Source of the DNA: Demequina lutea
GTDB taxonomy: Bacteria; Actinomycetota; Actinomycetes; Actinomycetales; Demequinaceae
NCBI RefSeq assembly: GCF_013409005.1
Contig: NZ_JACBZO010000001.1
Coordinates: forward strand, 62,001 to 126,000
Direction: 5' to 3'
Length of the DNA: 64,000 nt
Shown piece by piece: positions 18,974-27,970 of the stretch. Made by a program: the position numbers and the translations under genes. Below the pieces are notes generated by a model. The model worked only from the letters and a program-made list of their open reading frames with translations. It was not told where the DNA came from and did not search any database. Numbering within the stretch: position 1 is the first letter of the stretch; each line of letters begins with the position of its first letter.

Positions 18974-19867
18974 TTGATCAAGGTAGATGCGGTAACCAAG
19001 TCATTCGGCGCCAAGACCGTTCTGGAGGGCGTGACACTGACGGTTCCGGACGGCAGCGTGATGGGCTTCGTGGGACCTAACGGCGCGGGCAAGACCACAC
19101 TCATGAAGATCATCGTCGGGTTGCTCGAGGCGCAAGGCGGCACCGTCAGCGTCGACGGTCGACCGTACGCCGATGCGCCCTTGCCCGCCCGGTCGATCGG
19201 CGCACTGATCTCTGCGGAATGGCTTCCGGGCAGGCTCAAGGCCGAGTCCGTGCTGCGCTACGCGTGCGACGTGCACCGACTGCCTCCAAGCCGGGTCGGC
19301 GAGCTCCTCGCCGAGGTAGGGCTGGAGCAGGTGGGCGGTCAGCGCATCAAGCGATATTCGCTCGGCATGCGCCAGCGACTCGGGTTGGCGCTTGCCCTCG
19401 TGGCCGACCCACAGAACCTCATTCTCGACGAGCCCGTCAACGGGCTCGACCCTGACGGCGTCCTGTGGCTCAGGAGCTTTCTGCGCCATCAAGCCGGCCG
19501 GGGCAAGGCCGTGTTCCTGTCTTCTCACCTGATGAGTGAGTTGGAGCTCGTCGCCGACGACGTCATCATGTTGTCGGAGGGGCACGTCGTCAGACAGGGC
19601 CGCGTCGCGGAACTGACCTCGACGAGCACGCAGACGTACGTCGAGTCGCCCGATGTCGGCCGCTTGGCTGCGGTCTTGGGCGCACACGGTTTCGCCGTCG
19701 CGCCGCAGGGACAGGGCCTGGTGGTGACCTCCGACGACACGATGGAGATTGGTCGGCTCGCCTTCACGGAGGGGCCCGGGTTGACTCAACTGAAACGGAT
19801 CACGGAGTCGCTCGAGAACCTGTACCGGCAATCGACCGTGGGCGAGCACCACGCAAAGGAACTGTGA
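18974..19867 (+). CDS. ABC exporter ATP-binding protein
   Basis: This is the cytoplasmic ATPase of an ABC-2 type exporter, 297 residues. Walker A is GPNGAGKTTLMKI (about 37), the signature is YSLGMRQRLGLALALV and Walker B is LILDEPVNGLDPDG. The start is TTG at 18974, six bases after GGGAGG; nothing upstream in frame resembles the family. It pairs with the permease that starts four bases after its stop. The cargo is unknown. Confidence 0.92.
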   Translation: MIKVDAVTKSFGAKTVLEGVTLTVPDGSVMGFVGPNGAGKTTLMKIIVGLLEAQGGTVSVDGRPYADAPLPARSIGALISAEWLPGRLKAESVLRYACDVHRLPPSRVGELLAEVGLEQVGGQRIKRYSLGMRQRLGLALALVADPQNLILDEPVNGLDPDGVLWLRSFLRHQAGRGKAVFLSSHLMSELELVADDVIMLSEGHVVRQGRVAELTSTSTQTYVESPDVGRLAAVLGAHGFAVAPQGQGLVVTSDDTMEIGRLAFTEGPGLTQLKRITESLENLYRQSTVGEHHAKEL

Positions 19868-19871
19868 GCCC

Positions 19872-20699
19872 ATGACCGCGATGACCGATAACTCGATCTC
19901 AACCCACAAGCAGACGCTTGGCCTCGTGTGGGCCGCAGAAATGCGCCGGTCTCTTGCCGCGGGCGGGCTGCGGATCGCCCTGATCGTGAGCGTCTCGCTC
20001 GGCGTGATCGCCGGCGGAGTCACGGTGTGGGCCCTCGCCGTCAACATCCCTGACGGCGATTCCAGGGCCCCTCTTGACATCGTCCCCTTCGAGGTGGGCA
20101 TCTCCTTCGCCGCCCTCGCCTTCGCCGTGGGTTTGATTGGCTTCGTCTCGCGTGAGATGGCCGATGGCACGGCCACGGGATCCGCCGTCCTCGTGCCGCT
20201 GCGCGGGCGGCTGCTGTGGGCACGGGCGCTGTCTGCCACGACGCTCGGAGCGGCAATGGCGATTGCCGTCGTGTTCCCCATTGCCCTGGTGCGGCTCCTT
20301 GCGGGTGGACTTGACGGCTCGGCCTTTGGTCACATGGGGCTCGTGAGCGTGGTGGCGACCGTCGATGTGGTGCTCGCCAGCGCGCTCGCGTTCCTGGTGG
20401 CGACCGTGTTGAGGAAGCCCGCCATTGCGGTGGCCGTGTTCCTCATGGCGCTCACCGTCCTGCCGCTCGTGCTCCTCATCGTGACCGCAGTCGCCCCAGT
20501 GTGGCTGGCCGATCCCTCTCGAGCCACACTCAAGGCCATGCCGGGCACGCTGTTCACGCGCGCCTTGTCGGTTCCCTTGGCGACCGGTGACGGTTGGTCC
20601 AACGTGGCAATCGGTCTGGCGGGCCTCGCCGCGTGGGTAGTGGCCGTGGCGCCGTTTACCTGGATCCTGTTCGACAAGGCGCTCGCCGGCAAGGAGTAG
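19872..20699 (+). CDS. ABC exporter membrane subunit
   Basis: This 275-residue integral membrane protein has about six hydrophobic segments in an ABC-2 arrangement: a cytoplasmic start ending near LGLVWAAEMRRSLAAGG, then helices around 35, 75, 125, 160, 195 and 250. It directly follows its ATPase and almost certainly forms the channel half of the exporter. No substrate can be inferred. Confidence 0.82.
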   Translation: MTAMTDNSISTHKQTLGLVWAAEMRRSLAAGGLRIALIVSVSLGVIAGGVTVWALAVNIPDGDSRAPLDIVPFEVGISFAALAFAVGLIGFVSREMADGTATGSAVLVPLRGRLLWARALSATTLGAAMAIAVVFPIALVRLLAGGLDGSAFGHMGLVSVVATVDVVLASALAFLVATVLRKPAIAVAVFLMALTVLPLVLLIVTAVAPVWLADPSRATLKAMPGTLFTRALSVPLATGDGWSNVAIGLAGLAAWVVAVAPFTWILFDKALAGKE

Positions 20700-20733
20700 C
20701 CACCCGAGGTTCCCCAGGAGCGCCACTCTCTGG

Positions 20734-20970
<237 letters not shown>

Positions 20971-21009
20971 TTTGCGGGGGCGCGGCGGGCACCAGTGGCG
21001 GCGGGCAGC

Positions 21010-21046
21010 GCGAAGCCCCGCAGTCCCCATAACTGCGGGGCTTCGC
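21010..21046. terminator. Strong bidirectional hairpin terminator
   Basis: GCGAAGCCCCGCAGT pairs perfectly over 15 bp with its complement around a seven-base loop and is followed by a C-run. It lies between convergent genes (ABC permease and the CoA-disulfide-reductase-like gene), where it can serve both. Confidence 0.85.
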
Positions 21047-21086
21047 CCCCCCTCGAACGCCGGGCGGTGGCCCGGCGCTGCGGGTA

Positions 21087-23585
21087 TTAGATAAAGAGCG
21101 TGGTTCCCGACTCCTCAGCCTCGCCAAGGAAGGTCGCCACGCCGGCGAGTTCGACGCCGTCGAGCAGGTCCGATTCGGCCATGCCCAACAGATCCATCGT
21201 CATGGTGCAACCAAGCATCCGCGCGCCACCGTCCTGCGCGGCCTGAATCAACTCAGCGAGCGGCGGCACGTCGTGCTTCTTCATGACGCCCTTGATCATC
21301 GCGGTGCCTGCACCCATCATGTGCATCTGTGACAGGGTCAGCTTCTCGGCGCCGCGCGGCATCATGACGCCGAACATCTTCTCCATTGCCTTCTTCTGAC
21401 GACGCGGGGGCTTGGCCTTGCGCAGCGCGTTGAGGCCCCAGAAGGTGAAGAACATCGATACCTCGTCGCCCATGGCGAGCGCGCCGTTGGCGATGATGAA
21501 TGCGGCGATCTGCTTGTCGAGGTCACCCGAGAACACGACCATCGAGGTCTTCTTCTTCGCGGGTGCAGACCCCGTAGCGATGGGCGAGAGCCCGCCCTTG
21601 CGCATCGTGGCGATGTATCCGGCGCCCTTGGGCTCGAGGGAGACGAGCTTGTGGCCGTTCTTGGACGCCCATGCGGGGGCGTCGAGCGCGAAGCCCGGGT
21701 CGGAAACCGTGACTTGGATCTCGTCGCCGATGCCAGCTTGCTTCATCGCGGACGACAGCTTCATGATGGGGCCGGGGCAAGCGAGGCCGGTGCAGTCGAG
21801 TTGGATGAGCGTGCCGCTCGCCATGACGGGCATGGCCGCGATCGACGTGGTCTCGGCGTAGTTCTCCATCGGAGGCAACGCCTCGTACTCGGCCTTGTCC
21901 GTGTCGTGCACGTGCTTGAAGGTGGTCGATCCTCCCGAGAGGGTGGCCACATCGGTAAAGCCGTTCTGCACCAGGATGCGCTGGGCAAGGTAGGAGCGGA
22001 AGCCGACGGCGCAATACAGGCGCACGGGTTGTGCCCGGTCCCAATCGGCGAACGCGTCGCGGAAGGTGCCGAGCGGAACGTTTTCCGCGCCGGGGATGTG
22101 CCAGAGTTCGTACTCCTCCGGGGTGCGCACGTCGATGAGGCGCGCGCCTGCGATTCCGGCGGGGAATTCCTGCGAGTACCAGAGGGTCAGGTCGCCGCGC
22201 AGAGTGTTAGCCGCCACGAAGCCGGCCATGTTGATCGGGTCCTTGGCCGAGCCAAACGGCGGGGCGTAGGCGAGCTCTTGCTCCTCGAGGTCGTAGACCG
22301 TGAGGCCGGCGCGGATCGCCATGGCGAAGAGGTCAAGCCGCTTGTCGACGCCGTCGAAGCCGCAGGCCTGGGCGCCAAGCACCCTGCCGTCGGTGGGAGA
22401 GAACAACACCTTGATGTGCATCATCGCGGTGCCCGGGTAGTAACCGGCGTGGCCGGACGGGTGGATGTGGATCACGCGGTACTCGACGCCGGAGGCATCG
22501 AGTTGGCGTGCGGTCGCTCCGGTACCACCGGCGACCATGTCGAACACCTTGACGATGCTGGTGCCTTGAGTGGACTTGTATTCGGTGTCGCGACCGCAGA
22601 TGTTTTCGGCGGCGACGCGGGCCTCGCGGTTGGCAGGCCCAGCCAAGGGGTTGAGGTACGAGCCGGGCAGCACGGGGTGCAGGGTTTCGACGCCGTCGCC
22701 CGCCGCGTAGACGTCGGGGTCGTTGGTGCGCATGTGGGTGTCGACCTTGATGCCGCCGCGCGAGCCGAGCTCGATGCCCGCGGCCTTGGCGAGTTCGACC
22801 GAGGGGCGAACGCCCGCGGCCAAGATGACCAAGTCGGCGGCGATGTTCACGCCGGAGTTGAGTTCGACCTTGACACGGTCGGCGCCGTCCGAGTCGGACA
22901 AAGTGTGGAACGCGGCGGCGGCCGTGGAGAGGTGCAGCGTGATGCCCCGAGCGGTGAGGTGCTGCTCCACCGGAGCGGCGATCTCGTGGTCGACGGGAGG
23001 CAGGATCTGGTCGGACAGTTCGACCACGTCCACCTTGACGCCGCGGTGGTGAAGGTTCTCCGCCATTTCGAGGCCGATGTATCCGGCTCCGACGACGACG
23101 GCCCGGACCACCCCGCGCTTGCCCGCCTTCTGCGCGAGCAGTGCGGCGTCGAGTTGAGCCTTAATCTGGTCCATGTCGCCGATGCGGCGCAAGACGTGGA
23201 CGCCGGGAAGGTCGACGCCTGGCATCGGGAGCTTCATCGCCTCGGCACCCATGCACAGCGCGAGCTTGTCGTACGACTCGGTGTATTCCTTCTTGGTGTC
23301 GCACTCGCGCACCGTCACGGTCTTCTTCTTGCGGTCGATCGAGATGACCTCGGTCGCGATACGCACGTCGATGTCGAGGGTCTCGCGCAGGCTCTCGGGG
23401 GTCTGCAACAACAGGCGCGAGCGATCCGCGATCACCTCACCCACGTGATAGGGCAGTCCGCAGTTGGCGAACGAGACGTGGTGACCGCGTTCAAACACGA
23501 CGATCTCGGCGGATTCGTCGAGCCTTCTCGCGCGAGCTGCGGTGGACGCTCCGGCGGCAACGCCACCGACGACTACGAGCTTCAT
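21087..23585 (-). CDS. CoA-disulfide reductase-like flavoprotein fused to rhodanese, TusA and DsrE-like domains
   Basis: This 832-residue multidomain protein probably handles persulfide or polysulfide sulfur. Residues 1-450 form a FAD/NAD(P)H disulfide reductase: MKLVVVGGVAAGASTAARAR opens the FAD fold, and the single redox cysteine C42 sits in FANCGLPYHVG, as in CoA-disulfide reductases and Npsr-type enzymes. A rhodanese domain follows (about 460-560) with its cysteine in LYCAVGFRS. A TusA/SirA domain (about 585-660) has LDCTGLACPGPIMKL. The C-terminal 160 residues are DsrE/DsrF-like (MVVFSGDLDKQIAAFIIANG). All catalytic cysteines are present. It is monocistronic, with its own promoter region and a strong terminator. 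The in vivo substrate is inferred from the domains. Confidence 0.9.
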   Translation of the reverse strand: MKLVVVGGVAAGASTAARARRLDESAEIVVFERGHHVSFANCGLPYHVGEVIADRSRLLLQTPESLRETLDIDVRIATEVISIDRKKKTVTVRECDTKKEYTESYDKLALCMGAEAMKLPMPGVDLPGVHVLRRIGDMDQIKAQLDAALLAQKAGKRGVVRAVVVGAGYIGLEMAENLHHRGVKVDVVELSDQILPPVDHEIAAPVEQHLTARGITLHLSTAAAAFHTLSDSDGADRVKVELNSGVNIAADLVILAAGVRPSVELAKAAGIELGSRGGIKVDTHMRTNDPDVYAAGDGVETLHPVLPGSYLNPLAGPANREARVAAENICGRDTEYKSTQGTSIVKVFDMVAGGTGATARQLDASGVEYRVIHIHPSGHAGYYPGTAMMHIKVLFSPTDGRVLGAQACGFDGVDKRLDLFAMAIRAGLTVYDLEEQELAYAPPFGSAKDPINMAGFVAANTLRGDLTLWYSQEFPAGIAGARLIDVRTPEEYELWHIPGAENVPLGTFRDAFADWDRAQPVRLYCAVGFRSYLAQRILVQNGFTDVATLSGGSTTFKHVHDTDKAEYEALPPMENYAETTSIAAMPVMASGTLIQLDCTGLACPGPIMKLSSAMKQAGIGDEIQVTVSDPGFALDAPAWASKNGHKLVSLEPKGAGYIATMRKGGLSPIATGSAPAKKKTSMVVFSGDLDKQIAAFIIANGALAMGDEVSMFFTFWGLNALRKAKPPRRQKKAMEKMFGVMMPRGAEKLTLSQMHMMGAGTAMIKGVMKKHDVPPLAELIQAAQDGGARMLGCTMTMDLLGMAESDLLDGVELAGVATFLGEAEESGTTLFI

Positions 23586-23598
23586 GACAATGCCTCCG

Positions 23599-23614
23599 GG
23601 GGTATCTTTACCCC
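23599..23614. promoter_or_regulatory. Palindrome at the start of the CoA-disulfide-reductase-like gene
   Basis: GGGGTA and TACCCC flank a four-base centre about 15 bases from the ATG, next to the GGAGG ribosome binding site on the minus strand. C/G-tract palindromes of this sort bind CsoR/CstR-type repressors, which in some bacteria control persulfide-detoxifying rhodanese genes. The half-site order is not the usual one, so this is only a candidate operator. Confidence 0.35.
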
Positions 23615-23812
23615 TTCACATTAGGGAGAATCCGGTGGATTTGCGCGGGACGATGGTCACCTCCCGGGACCTTCGGGGCGGGGGCTGCACTAAAGGAGAG
23701 TCCGCGTGACGGGAGCGTTGAGGGGTCCCGGTACGTTGCCACCGCGTGACCAGGGGCCAAGGCTCGGTTAGGCTTATGCCGACGTGCGCCCTCTGGGCGA
23801 GGAGGAGACTTA

Positions 23813-24790
23813 ATGAACGCGGATGACCGCGGCCCCGCAGGAGAGGCCAAGCCACCGTTTAGGCCCGTATCTGGTGAACCGCCAGTGCGCAGGGAAGGGC
23901 TCATGCCGCCCAGCGGATCGGTGCCTCAACGGACGGCCTTTCGATCCGTGACGGGGACGACTCCGACCTCGCCGCGCCCAGGTGCGCCGGCGCCGACCCC
24001 CCCGGCCGCCGGTATGCGCCCGGCGACCTACGCGCCGCCCTCCACGCCCGGCACTTCGCAGTCGGCGCCCCGCACTCCCATGCCAGACTCGATCCGGCCG
24101 GCCACCGGAGCCGCGCCCGGCTCGACAGCCCCTGCAAGGCAGGGAGCTCCGACGGTTGGCGCCGCGACGACGGGCGCCCCAAGGCCAGCGACATCGGCGT
24201 CGGGCTTCCCAGCGACGGGCGCGCCAAGGCCAGTGACATCGACGACGCGCGTCCCGACGCCTGATTCCCCGAGTCCAGTGACGTCGACGACAGGCGTTTC
24301 GACGCCGCGCGCCGACGAGGTGGGCGCGCCCGCACGTTCCGTCGCGGGAGCGATCGGCATCGGCAAACTCAAGGGCCTCGCTTCCGAAAAGATGAAGGCG
24401 AACGACGCCAAGGCCCCGGTTCCCGGTGCGCCACGCAGGGTGCGGGTGTTGCTGTCGCGCATCGACCCGTGGTCGACCCTCAAGATCGGCTTCTTGGCCT
24501 CGATTGCTATCGGCATCATGAACGTGGTCGCCGTGTGGGTTCTGTGGACCGCGCTCAATGACATGGCGACGTTCGGCACCATTCAGCAGTGGGTATCCAA
24601 GCTGTTCCCGCCGGATCAGCAGGTCAGCATCCTCCAGTTCTTCAACCTCACCAAGGTCATGTCGGCCACTGTTCTGATCGCCGTGGTGAACGTCGTGCTG
24701 ATTTCCGGGCTGTCCGTGATTGCGGCCTTCATCTACAACATGATTGCCCGTGTGGTCGGCGGCGTGTACCTGACGCTGACTGACGACTAG
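23813..24790 (+). CDS. DUF3566 membrane protein with disordered N-terminus
   Basis: This 325-residue protein of unknown function is conserved near gyrA in actinobacteria. The first 180 residues are Pro/Thr/Ala/Arg-rich low complexity with imperfect repeats such as TGAPRPATSASG and TGAPRPVTSTT. The C-terminal 120 residues are the DUF3566 domain with two membrane helices (IGFLASIAIGIMNVVAVWV and VLIAVVNVVLISGLSVIAAF) separated by a short exterior loop. The GAGGAGG ribosome binding site precedes the ATG. tRNA-Ile and tRNA-Ala follow, the usual actinobacterial context, but gyrA is 9.7 kb away instead of adjacent. Confidence 0.9.
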   Translation: MNADDRGPAGEAKPPFRPVSGEPPVRREGLMPPSGSVPQRTAFRSVTGTTPTSPRPGAPAPTPPAAGMRPATYAPPSTPGTSQSAPRTPMPDSIRPATGAAPGSTAPARQGAPTVGAATTGAPRPATSASGFPATGAPRPVTSTTRVPTPDSPSPVTSTTGVSTPRADEVGAPARSVAGAIGIGKLKGLASEKMKANDAKAPVPGAPRRVRVLLSRIDPWSTLKIGFLASIAIGIMNVVAVWVLWTALNDMATFGTIQQWVSKLFPPDQQVSILQFFNLTKVMSATVLIAVVNVVLISGLSVIAAFIYNMIARVVGGVYLTLTDD

Positions 24791-24875
24791 GCGAGGCTCC
24801 AGCGCCCGACGCCGCGGGTTTGGTGAGGCGCGCGCGCGTGCGGTATCTTGGTTGGTCGCGGCTCCGGCCGCATCA

Positions 24876-24949
24876 GGGCCCATAGCTCAGGCGGTTAGAG
24901 CGCTTCGCTGATAACGAAGAGGTCGGAGGTTCAAGTCCTCCTGGGCCCA
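24876..24949 (+). tRNA. tRNA-Ile (GAT)
   Basis: A 74-base cloverleaf: acceptor GGGCCCA pairs with TGGGCCC, the D-arm is AGCTCAGGCGGTTAGAGC, the anticodon stem-loop CTTCGCTGATAACGAAG reads GAT and the T-arm contains GGTTCAAGTCC. The 3' CCA is not encoded. Confidence 0.97.
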
Positions 24950-25016
24950 CTACCCCCGTGGTGTCAGCGACGATGCTGGCGCGGCGGCGGGCTTCTTTCC
25001 CGGCCGATGGCCGTTC

Positions 25017-25089
25017 GGGGCCTTAGCTCAATTGGTAGAGCGCCTGCTTTGCAAGCAGGAGGTCAGGGGTTCGATTCCCCTAGGCTCCA
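25017..25089 (+). tRNA. tRNA-Ala (TGC)
   Basis: A 73-base cloverleaf: acceptor GGGGCCT pairs with AGGCTCC (one G-U pair), the D-arm is AGCTCAATTGGTAGAGC, the anticodon loop CTTTGCAAG reads TGC and the T-arm contains GGTTCGATTCC. A CCA follows at 25090-25092. It lies 67 bases after tRNA-Ile. Confidence 0.97.
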
Positions 25090-25179
25090 CCACCCCGCCC
25101 CGCAGAGGACCTGTGATCGAGCCTCGCGAGCAGCCGTGCCACGACGCGGCGCCTCGTGCGGAGAATCCCCATCGAACGC

Positions 25180-25983
25180 CTAGTGCCCCGCGCTCTCGTA
25201 GCGCGCCACGCCAAGGCGGAACACCCTGACGCCTAGATACAGGCAGTACGCAGCAACCAATGGGGTGAAGTACCCAATCCACGGCGCGGATCCACGCGAC
25301 GTGATGCTGACCGCAGGATAGAAGCTCATGAACGCGTAGGGAAGCACCACGGACAGGACGAGGCGGATCACCGGACCGTAGATCGTGATGGGGTACCTGG
25401 CGAGCTCACCAAACGAGTGCATGGCGAAAGCGAACATCGACCACGGCGTTCGCAACCAGAAGGCCGCGCAGTTGGTGATGATGTTGAGTCCGACCTTTAC
25501 GAGCGGCGCGCTGAACAGAAGAACAATCGCCATCGCCACCACGCTCGGCGTCCAGGCGACGTCTATCTGAGTAATCGAGGAGACGAGCAAGGCTCCGCCG
25601 AGGGCCATGTTGCCAAGACCGTTCATTCCGATTTGCGAGCTCATCACCTGAAGGAGCGGGTAGAACGGTCGGACGAGGAGCGCGTCGAATCCACCGAGGT
25701 TCACGATGACCGACAGCGACCAGATCCCCTGTCCAAAGAGGACGGAGATACCCTCGCCAATGGCGACCAGGGAGTAGATGAAGACGATGTCCCAGAACTG
25801 CCACCCGTTGATGTCGGGGACCGCGCGGAAGATCGCCCACAAGAACGCCACGCCCACGCCTTGGCTGAAGATGGCCGCCACCGACATGATCCAGAAGTCC
25901 GCTTCGTACTCGAGCGTCGAGCGGAAATGGGCGCCCAGGCTTCTGCGATAGAGCCAGACGTTCCTGCGAAGCTCAGCCACCAT
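25180..25983 (-). CDS. ABC-2 family exporter permease (DUF990-like), subunit 2
   Basis: This 267-residue integral membrane protein has six predicted helices. The pattern LGAHFRSTLEYEADFWIM, then GWQFWDIVFIYSLVAIGEG, and LGGFDALLVRPFYPLLQVM near the middle is typical of PF06182 (DUF990/ABC2_membrane_6) permeases. These occur as two paralogous subunits beside an ATPase, as here. It overlaps the upstream permease by 11 bases and ends the three-gene operon. The cargo is unknown. Confidence 0.85.
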   Translation of the reverse strand: MVAELRRNVWLYRRSLGAHFRSTLEYEADFWIMSVAAIFSQGVGVAFLWAIFRAVPDINGWQFWDIVFIYSLVAIGEGISVLFGQGIWSLSVIVNLGGFDALLVRPFYPLLQVMSSQIGMNGLGNMALGGALLVSSITQIDVAWTPSVVAMAIVLLFSAPLVKVGLNIITNCAAFWLRTPWSMFAFAMHSFGELARYPITIYGPVIRLVLSVVLPYAFMSFYPAVSITSRGSAPWIGYFTPLVAAYCLYLGVRVFRLGVARYESAGH

Positions 25984-26782
25984 GGATCGTCACCTGCCTG
26001 CTAGCAACGCTCCACAGGGCGGCTCCGGCCAGCCAAAGCCCGATGGCCCAGGCGGCCTGGACCAGGATCGCCGTCCATGCAGCGCCACCCGTGAGGTGCC
26101 CCACGTAGATCAACGCGGGCGTCGACGCCATCCCTGCAAACGGGAGGTACGAAGCGATGGTGTGGAGCCAGTCGGGAAAGAGCGCGAGTGGAACCAGTGC
26201 GCCCGAGAACAGGGTCACGAGGGCAATCCGTGCCGCCTGCACGCCGATGTAGTTGCGCGTCCAGAACACGACCAGTCCGCTGATGTACACGATGCCGAAC
26301 CGCAGCGGGAGCACGAGAAGGGCGGACATCACAAAGGGAATGATCGATCCGGACGGCACCCCGCGGATGCCCCCGAACGCCACGGCGGCGACAAGGGCGA
26401 CCACGACGCCCGTGAAGAGTTCGTAAACCCCGAACCCCAGGGTCTCGATGAACCGGGCGCGTTGGTAGCCAACCGGCCGCACGAAGTCCAGCGCGACATC
26501 GCCCTGCCTGATCCGGCCGGCGATTCGATAGTCGACGTACGCGGAAACGAGGGAGCCCGCGACGAAGGCGACCAGCAAGTACGCCTTCATGTCCGGCCAC
26601 GTGAATCCTCCGCGCGCCCCGGCCGCGAGCACCGATCGCCACAGGTACAGCATCGCCAGCGCGGAAACCGCGGCCGCCAACAGTCCAAAGAGGAAGCTCA
26701 TCTGGTAGGCCACGAGGCTTCGAAACGCCGTGCGAGCGATGGCGATATTCGCGCGAGTATCCCGCGCGACCGTCGCGATCAT
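25973..26782 (-). CDS. ABC-2 family exporter permease (DUF990-like), subunit 1
   Basis: This 269-residue membrane protein has about six helices, starting MIATVARDTRANIAIARTAF and continuing VAYQMSFLFGLLAAAVSALA. GDVALDFVRPVGYQRARFIE parallels the LLVRPFYPLLQ region of its partner. The ATG at 26782 follows the ATPase gene by 13 bases. Together with the genes on either side it forms a heterodimeric ABC-2 exporter. Confidence 0.85.
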   Translation of the reverse strand: MIATVARDTRANIAIARTAFRSLVAYQMSFLFGLLAAAVSALAMLYLWRSVLAAGARGGFTWPDMKAYLLVAFVAGSLVSAYVDYRIAGRIRQGDVALDFVRPVGYQRARFIETLGFGVYELFTGVVVALVAAVAFGGIRGVPSGSIIPFVMSALLVLPLRFGIVYISGLVVFWTRNYIGVQAARIALVTLFSGALVPLALFPDWLHTIASYLPFAGMASTPALIYVGHLTGGAAWTAILVQAAWAIGLWLAGAALWSVASRQVTIHGG

Positions 26783-26795
26783 GAGGAACCCGCGA

Positions 26796-27833
26796 TCATG
26801 AGGAACCGTCGGCGCGCGAAGACGGCCCGACGTCGGGCTTGAGCTTGTGGGCGTAGACCTTGCGCACGACGTCCTCGATCGCGGGTTCGTCGATGCTGAT
26901 GTCCGCCACGTCGGCCTCGGCCTGCACCGCGAGGAGCACCTCTCCCGCGGACACGACGGAAGGGTCGAACGACACGTTGAACTCGAGCGCGCTCGCACCC
27001 TCGGAGACCTTGGCGAGGGGAATCCGCGACGCAATCGACGCAATCGAGCTCGGCGCCCTGACGGTCGAGATGTGCATCGTCCTATCGCGCGCGTACGTCT
27101 CCATGACCGCGCGCAGGCCCCCGTCATAGAGCTTCTTGCCCTCGTCGATGATGACCATGCGGGAACAGATGTCCTCAATATCTCCCAAGTCGTGCGTCGT
27201 GAGCATCACCGTCGTGCCCTCGGCCACAAGCTCCCGCAAGAACGAGCGCAGGCGGTCCTTGACCGTCAGGTCGAGGCCAATCGTCGGCTCGTCCAAGAAG
27301 AGCGTGCCGGGGCTGTGGATGAGTGCCGCCGCGAGATCGGCGCGCATCCGCTGGCCAAGCGAGATGCTTCGGGCGGTAGACGACAGGATGTTCTCGATGC
27401 CGAGCGTCGTCACGAGCCTTTCCAGGGTGGCGCTGTACTCCTTGGCGCCGATGCCGTGCATGTCTCGCAACAACTCAAGCGAGTCTCGGACGGGGAGGTC
27501 CCACCACAACTGAGTCCTCTGGCCAAACACGACGCCGATGCGCCGCGCGTTCTCGATGCGATTCTTGTGCGGAATGGCGCCGTCGACGCGCACCTCGCCC
27601 GATGTGGGCACGAGAATCCCGGTGAGGAGCTTGATCGTCGTCGACTTTCCTGCACCGTTTGGTCCCACGTACGCGACGGCTTCCCCGCGGTTGACGGCGA
27701 GGTCTATTCCGTCGACCGCCGCTGTCTCGGTGTAGTGGCGTTCAAACAGGTGACGCACGGAGCCCTTGAGCCCGGGGCCCTTATCCGGTCTCCGGAAGAC
27801 CTTCCGGAGGTCCGACGCCAGAATCTGCTCCAT
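26796..27833 (-). CDS. ABC-2 exporter ATP-binding protein
   Basis: This 345-residue ATPase powers the two DUF990-type permeases downstream. Walker A is YVGPNGAGKSTTIKLL, the Q-loop region reads VFGQRTQLWWDLPV, the signature is SISLGQRMRADLAAALI and Walker B is TLFLDEPTIGLD. QRTQLWWDLP is characteristic of this ABC-2 subgroup (related to daunorubicin/viologen-type exporters). The start at 27833 is supported by GGAGG ten bases upstream. The C-terminal 80 residues form a separate regulatory extension. Confidence 0.92.
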   Translation of the reverse strand: MEQILASDLRKVFRRPDKGPGLKGSVRHLFERHYTETAAVDGIDLAVNRGEAVAYVGPNGAGKSTTIKLLTGILVPTSGEVRVDGAIPHKNRIENARRIGVVFGQRTQLWWDLPVRDSLELLRDMHGIGAKEYSATLERLVTTLGIENILSSTARSISLGQRMRADLAAALIHSPGTLFLDEPTIGLDLTVKDRLRSFLRELVAEGTTVMLTTHDLGDIEDICSRMVIIDEGKKLYDGGLRAVMETYARDRTMHISTVRAPSSIASIASRIPLAKVSEGASALEFNVSFDPSVVSAGEVLLAVQAEADVADISIDEPAIEDVVRKVYAHKLKPDVGPSSRADGSS

Positions 27834-27970
27834 TGCCCGCGATCCTCCCCTGCCGCATGCCATTCGACTGGTCATCGGCGAACGTGTCACGTCATGGTGG
27901 CACATGCCCCTGACAACTCTCAATGGTGGGCGCTTCAGGCTCAGCCGTCGGTCGAGAAACCCTGACCGCG

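Noticed and set aside
21651-23624. Long open frame antisense to the CoA-disulfide-reductase-like gene
   Set aside because: Same reason: it mirrors a confidently identified gene and resembles no family.
25973-27178. 401-codon version of the exporter permease
   Set aside because: The first 132 codons overlap the ATPase gene in another frame and are Arg/Ser-rich; the real protein starts at 26782.
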